Source: Actinobacteria bacterium UBA4719 (GTDB lineage Bacteria > Actinomycetota > Actinomycetes > Actinomycetales > Dermatophilaceae). From it: a stretch of 9,253 nt of DNA. Where the stretch lies: the NCBI GenBank assembly GCA_002404345.1, contig DHJN01000261.1:1-9253 (forward strand), in the 5' to 3' direction. The notes below the pieces were generated by a model. It had not been told where the DNA came from, searched no databases, and saw only the letters and a program-made list of their open reading frames with translations. The number at the start of each line of letters is the position of its first letter. Positions within the stretch are counted from its first letter, which is position 1. Positions 5,731 through 9,253 of this stretch are shown here, piece by piece. A program made the translations under genes and the position numbers.

Positions 5731-6405
5731 GTGCGGGTCCTGGTCGTGGAGGATGAACGCCCCCTGGGGAGGGCACTGCGCCGCACCCTGGAGGCTGAGG
5801 GCTTCACTGTGATGCTTGCCGCCAACGGCATCGATGGTGACTGGGCGGCCCGCGAGCACGACTTCGATGTCATCGTCCTGGACGTGATGCTGCCCGGGAT
5901 GTCCGGCTATGACATCTGCCGGAATCTGCGGGCAGCCGGGGACAAGACGCCGATCTTGTTCCTGACTGCCAAGGACGGTGAGTATGACGAGGCGGACGCC
6001 CTGGACATCGGTGCCGACGACTTCGTGTCCAAGCCGTTTTCCCCGGTGGTGCTGGTGGCCCGGCTGCGTGCTCTGCTTCGGCGCAGCAGTGCCGGCCCGG
6101 ATCCGTCACTGACGATCGGGTCGTTGCGGGTCGAACCCGAGCGGCGACGTGCCTGGCTGGGTGAACAGGAGCTGCACCTGACCGCCCGCGAGCTTGGACT
6201 GCTCGGCTTCCTGGTGCACCGGGCCGACCATGTGGTGAGCAAGATTGAGATCCTTGAACACGTCTGGGACCAGGCCTTCGACGGCGACGCGAACGTCGTC
6301 GAGGTTTATATCGGCCACCTGCGGCGCAAGCTCTCGTCGTCTCAGGACGTCAGCATCGAAACAGTTCGTGGTGTCGGATATCGCCTGGTCGGGCGGATCC
6401 GGTGA
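5731..6405 (+). CDS. OmpR/PhoB-family response regulator 2 (paired with downstream kinase)
   Basis: A 224-residue response regulator. The receiver domain has E7-D8, phospho-acceptor D51 (VIVLDVMLP), T79 (LTAKDGEYD) and K101 (VSKPFS). The winged helix (about 125-220) has LTARELGLLGFLV, the recognition-helix region DANVVEVYIGHLRRKL and wing IETVRGVGYRL. The start is GTG 5731 with AAGGAGG five bases upstream; longer in-frame versions have no comparable site. It overlaps the kinase start by four bases (GTGA), the usual coupling of a cognate pair, so phosphate from the kinase at 6402-7778 is expected. It is strikingly similar to the regulator at 4373-5050, including the unusual shared AKDGEYD segment and nearly the same recognition helix, so both may read the same boxes. 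Expression may come from box E by read-through of the hairpin or from an unseen promoter between 5675 and 5720. Confidence 0.95.
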   Translation: MRVLVVEDERPLGRALRRTLEAEGFTVMLAANGIDGDWAAREHDFDVIVLDVMLPGMSGYDICRNLRAAGDKTPILFLTAKDGEYDEADALDIGADDFVSKPFSPVVLVARLRALLRRSSAGPDPSLTIGSLRVEPERRRAWLGEQELHLTARELGLLGFLVHRADHVVSKIEILEHVWDQAFDGDANVVEVYIGHLRRKLSSSQDVSIETVRGVGYRLVGRIR

Positions 6406-7778
6406 CTTTGGCCAGACCTGGGGTCCGCGCGCGGATCACACTGGCGGCCACCGCCGCCGTTGCGGTAGTGCTGGCGATGACCGGCCTCGCGTTCGTCCTC
6501 CTGCTCCAGCGCGAGCTGCTGGCGGGGGTGGACGCATCGGCGCGAACCCGCGCCCAAGACATCGCGGCGCTGAGCGTCGGCAAGCTACCGCCGGTCCTGC
6601 CAGCGGCCAAGGACGACGGCAGCCTCGTTCAGGTGCTCGACAGCAGCGGCGGCGTCCTGGCGGCCAGCGGCAACATTGAGGGTGAGCACGCGCTGGTTCG
6701 GCCGAACCCTGGACTGAAGGGGGCCCAGATCAGCACGCTGTCCGCATTGCCGATCGGCGGCGGTGAGCGTTTCCGGGTCCTGCAGGAGTCGGCCGGCCCC
6801 CCCGCGGCGCAGCGCACCGTCGTGGTGGCGCTGTCGTTGGCCCCAGCCGACAGGGCGGTCCAAAGCGCGCGGTCGCTGCTCTTTGAAGTCCTGCCTGCGG
6901 CACTGCTGCTGACCGCACTAGTCACCTGGCTGGGCGTGGGTCGCGCATTGGCGCCGGTCGAGCGAATCCGCCGCGGGGTGGCCGAGATCGGCGGTGGCGA
7001 CCTGTCCAAGCGGGTGCCCTTGCCGACAGCGCACGACGAAGTGCACCGCCTCGCCGAGACCATGAACTCGATGCTCGCCCGTTTGCAAGCCTCCGCCGGG
7101 CGCCAGCAACGGTTTGTCGCCGATGCCTCCCACGAGTTACGCAGCCCATTGGCGAACATGCAGGCATCCCTCGAAGTGGCTCTTGCCCGCCAGGACCTCG
7201 ACCTGTGGCAGGAGACCGGCCAAGACCTCCAGGGCGAGTACGACCGCATGCGGCGCCTGGTCGAGGACCTGCTGCTGTTGGCCCGCCTAGACGGGCGCAT
7301 CCCGCTGGCTCACGACGATGTCGACCTGGACGATGTGGTGCATGAAGAGGCAGAACGGCTACGTAGGCACGCCGCGGTGACGGTCCACGTGGCTCCCTTG
7401 CCGGCGCTGCGGGTCCGCGGCGATGGCGCCAGGCTGGCCCAGGTCGTCGGCAACCTGGCCGACAACGCCGCCCGCCATGCTGCCACCACCGTGTCATTGT
7501 CGCTGCGCCGCGACGGTGACTGGGTGGTCGTGCAGGTCGCCGACGACGGCCCCGGTGTGCCACTCGAGTACCGCCTTCGGATCTTCGACCGATTCACCCG
7601 CCTCGACCAGGCACGTGCCCGCGACAGCGGCGGCAGTGGGCTGGGCCTGGCGATCAGCCGGGAGATCGCCCAGGCCCACGGCGGATCGCTCGAACTGCTC
7701 CTCGGGGTCGAGCAGGAAGGGGCCGTCTTCGAGCTGCGGCTGCCTACGGCGACGACAAAACGGCCAGACCTACTCTGA
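6402..7778 (+). CDS. Sensor histidine kinase (HAMP-HisKA-HATPase)
   Basis: A 458-residue membrane kinase. Membrane segment 1 is about 12-35, an extracytoplasmic sensor region about 36-155, membrane segment 2 about 158-180, then HAMP (about 180-233). HisKA carries FVADASHELRSPL with phospho-His H244. The ATP-binding domain has the N box NLADNAARHA (351-360), G1 DDGPG (381-385), F box IFDRFTR (394-400) and G2 GSGLGLAI (411-418), all intact. The GTG start overlaps the stop of response regulator 2, marking them as cognate. The sensor region shows no family I can name and no cysteines, so the ligand is unknown. The upstream secreted repeat protein is a candidate partner for this outside domain. 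It is followed by tandem hairpins and a convergent kinase gene. Confidence 0.95.
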   Translation: MTLARPGVRARITLAATAAVAVVLAMTGLAFVLLLQRELLAGVDASARTRAQDIAALSVGKLPPVLPAAKDDGSLVQVLDSSGGVLAASGNIEGEHALVRPNPGLKGAQISTLSALPIGGGERFRVLQESAGPPAAQRTVVVALSLAPADRAVQSARSLLFEVLPAALLLTALVTWLGVGRALAPVERIRRGVAEIGGGDLSKRVPLPTAHDEVHRLAETMNSMLARLQASAGRQQRFVADASHELRSPLANMQASLEVALARQDLDLWQETGQDLQGEYDRMRRLVEDLLLLARLDGRIPLAHDDVDLDDVVHEEAERLRRHAAVTVHVAPLPALRVRGDGARLAQVVGNLADNAARHAATTVSLSLRRDGDWVVVQVADDGPGVPLEYRLRIFDRFTRLDQARARDSGGSGLGLAISREIAQAHGGSLELLLGVEQEGAVFELRLPTATTKRPDLL

Positions 7779-7857
7779 CATCGACGACGCCGCCGGGATC
7801 CATCAATTTCAGGATTTCCACCCGAAACCGTGGAACGGCACGGCGTCACCATCGGGT

Positions 7858-7898
7858 CCGAGATCCCATCTCGGGCAGCTGAGCCAACGGCTCGGCTG
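7858..7898. terminator. Tandem hairpins between convergent kinase genes
   Basis: Two adjacent stem-loops occupy the 161-base gap. The first is CCGAGAT-CCC-ATCTCGG (7858-7874), a perfect 7-bp stem with a three-base loop. The second is CAGCTGAGCC-AAC-GGCTCGGCTG (7876-7898), a 10-bp stem with one T-G wobble. Neither is followed by a T-run in either direction. Their place between converging genes suggests a bidirectional terminator. Confidence 0.5.
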
Positions 7899-7939
7899 GG
7901 CAAGCCACACTCATCATGAGGCTGCTTTGGATGTTTGGG

Positions 7940-9223
7940 TCAGTCGTTGTCAGCCAGCCCGAAGGGCGACGCGGCCTCGCTCGTGTCTACTGGAAGAAGC
8001 AATGTGAAGGTCGCGGGCGATCGGCGGGTCAGGACCAACCGCCCACCGCTGGCTTCGGCCAGGGACCGGGCCAGCGACAGGCCGATGCCTTGGCCGTCGC
8101 CTCCTGAAGCCCCTCGATCGAACACGGCAGCTGAGTCCAGAACGATCGAGCCTTCATCGCCAACATCTACCGCAAGCGCGCCGCTGGTCTCCCGGGCGGT
8201 CAGCGTCACAGCACCCCGGCCGTGGCGAAGGGCATTGTCGATCAGCACATTCAGCATCTGCGTGACCAGACTCCCCGGGACCTCGATTGCTTCGATGTCG
8301 GTCTCGACGTTGACCAGAAGGCGACGCCCCTGTGCGGCCAGCGTGCCGTGCCAACGGGTTTCGACCTCGTCCATCAGCTGACCGAGCGGACGGGGGGTGG
8401 CGACCAGCCACTGATCGGAGCCCAGTCGTGCCAGAGCGAGCACCTCGTCCACGGTCTGGTGAAGTTCGCGTACGTGCTGCGCCGCGGTGAGCAGCACGGG
8501 GCGCAGGTCGGCTGGTGGGTTTGCCAGGGCTGCGTCAAGGCCGAGCTGGAGCCCGGTCAGGGGGGTGCGTAACTGGTGGGAGGCATCGGCGCTGAAGTGC
8601 CGCTCCTTGTCGATCATCTCTGTGAGCCGGCTGACCATGGCGTTGTGTGTCAGGGCGACCTGGTGAATCTCCGGGATGACGTTTGGCTCGGCGCGGGCGG
8701 CGAGGTCGCCCTCAGCGACACGTCGGGATACGGTCGCCAATGCCTCCAGCGGCTCACTGAGCAGGCGGGCCTGTCGCCGCGCGACCAGGATGGCCACGAT
8801 CAGGGCGGTGACCGCAAGGGCTGTCATCACCAGCCAAGCGAGTATCACGTGCGCCCAGACCACGGTGTCCGCCACCGAGGCGCGCACCACTCCCACAATG
8901 CTCTCTCCGGATGTGACCGGGACCGCGACTACGATGTCGCTGCCGATCTGTCCGTCCGCCACCGCGCCCCTACCCGCACTTTGGGTGACCCGGTCCGCAG
9001 TGCCTGGGCCTCGTCCAGCTCTTAGCCGCATTTTCAGGTCGTAGACCCCTACGGGGTTGTCGACCGTTGTGGCTGGCAGTTCCACCTGGTCGCCGGACGC
9101 GAACTGGGGGCCTACGTGCAGGGCCGCAGCCAGGGCCGCTCGCTCGAGCTCGACACGTTCCTGGGTGAAGAAGGCCGACCGGACCATGATCGCCAGCGGC
9201 ACGGCGAATAACACCAGTGCCAC
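7940..9223 (-). CDS. Sensor histidine kinase 2 (start uncertain near the right edge)
   Basis: A kinase of up to 427 residues: first membrane segment at the very N terminus (about 1-14), extracytoplasmic region to about 120, second membrane segment about 122-147, HAMP (about 148-203) and HisKA with FSADASHQLRTPL (phospho-His H216). The ATP-binding domain has N box NVLIDNALRHG (325-335), F box VFDRG (368-372) and G2 GQGIGLSLA (378-386). The G1 box is unusual: GDEGSIV (355-361), lacking the second glycine of the common DxGxG. The only in-frame start in the window is GTG 9223. An in-frame TGA lies at 9251-9253, so the protein would begin inside its first membrane helix without the usual basic residues. 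This suggests an indel or an unusual N terminus. Kinases of this type usually follow their regulator, which would lie beyond the right edge. It differs substantially from kinase 1. Confidence 0.88.
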   Translation of the reverse strand: MALVLFAVPLAIMVRSAFFTQERVELERAALAAALHVGPQFASGDQVELPATTVDNPVGVYDLKMRLRAGRGPGTADRVTQSAGRGAVADGQIGSDIVVAVPVTSGESIVGVVRASVADTVVWAHVILAWLVMTALAVTALIVAILVARRQARLLSEPLEALATVSRRVAEGDLAARAEPNVIPEIHQVALTHNAMVSRLTEMIDKERHFSADASHQLRTPLTGLQLGLDAALANPPADLRPVLLTAAQHVRELHQTVDEVLALARLGSDQWLVATPRPLGQLMDEVETRWHGTLAAQGRRLLVNVETDIEAIEVPGSLVTQMLNVLIDNALRHGRGAVTLTARETSGALAVDVGDEGSIVLDSAAVFDRGASGGDGQGIGLSLARSLAEASGGRLVLTRRSPATFTLLLPVDTSEAASPFGLADND

Positions 9224-9253
9224 GGCTACTGCCCCAGGGCCCCGGCAAAGTCA

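Noticed and set aside
6629..7300. Long minus-strand open frame inside kinase 1
   Set aside because: Arg/Ser-rich shadow of the kinase with no domain or translation signal.
7808..7824. A further box-like sequence TTCAGGATTTCCACCCG after kinase 1
   Set aside because: Only the first half-site matches; the second half (CTCAG) is absent, and no gene start follows it.

Overview
The window looks like chromosomal DNA from a high-GC Gram-positive actinobacterium. Base composition is strongly GC-rich with GC-rich third codon positions. GTG starts follow good Shine-Dalgarno sequences, lipoprotein signals are present, and both two-component systems are of the actinobacterial OmpR/HisKA-HAMP type. I cannot name the genus. 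No RNA gene, mobile element or CRISPR array is visible.

Layout, left to right. At the left edge a lipoprotein gene runs off the window on the minus strand (start near 163 or 223). Just upstream of it, on the same strand, is a lipoprotein-type polysaccharide deacetylase (220-1080). A 491-base region (1081-1571) holds two regulator boxes and a possible short leader ORF. Then come a PAP2-family membrane phosphatase (1572-2504, plus) and a class I SAM methyltransferase (2779-3597, plus). A DedA-family membrane protein (3682-4365) and an OmpR-family response regulator (4373-5050) form a minus-strand operon transcribed from a divergent promoter region (5051-5269). On the other side of that region lies a plus-strand unit: a small secreted protein with an internal duplication (5270-5626), a 14-bp hairpin, a second response regulator (5731-6405) and its histidine kinase (6402-7778). 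A convergent histidine kinase (7940-9223, minus) closes the window. Its response regulator is probably beyond the right edge.

The most interesting observation is a 17-bp direct repeat, approximately nTCAGG-N5-CTCAG(G/C), with the two halves 11 bp (one helical turn) apart. It occurs five times, always between genes and always pointing at the adjacent transcription unit: the deacetylase side, PAP2, the methyltransferase, response regulator-DedA, and the secreted protein-response regulator-kinase unit. This geometry is typical of OmpR/PhoB-family binding sites, and the two regulators encoded here have very similar DNA-binding domains. I infer a compact, self-regulated regulon in which one or both regulators control envelope genes: a polysaccharide deacetylase, a lipid or isoprenoid phosphatase, a DedA lipid-carrier-type transporter, a methyltransferase and a secreted repeat protein. 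Envelope or lipid-carrier stress is a reasonable guess at the signal, but the sequence does not prove it.
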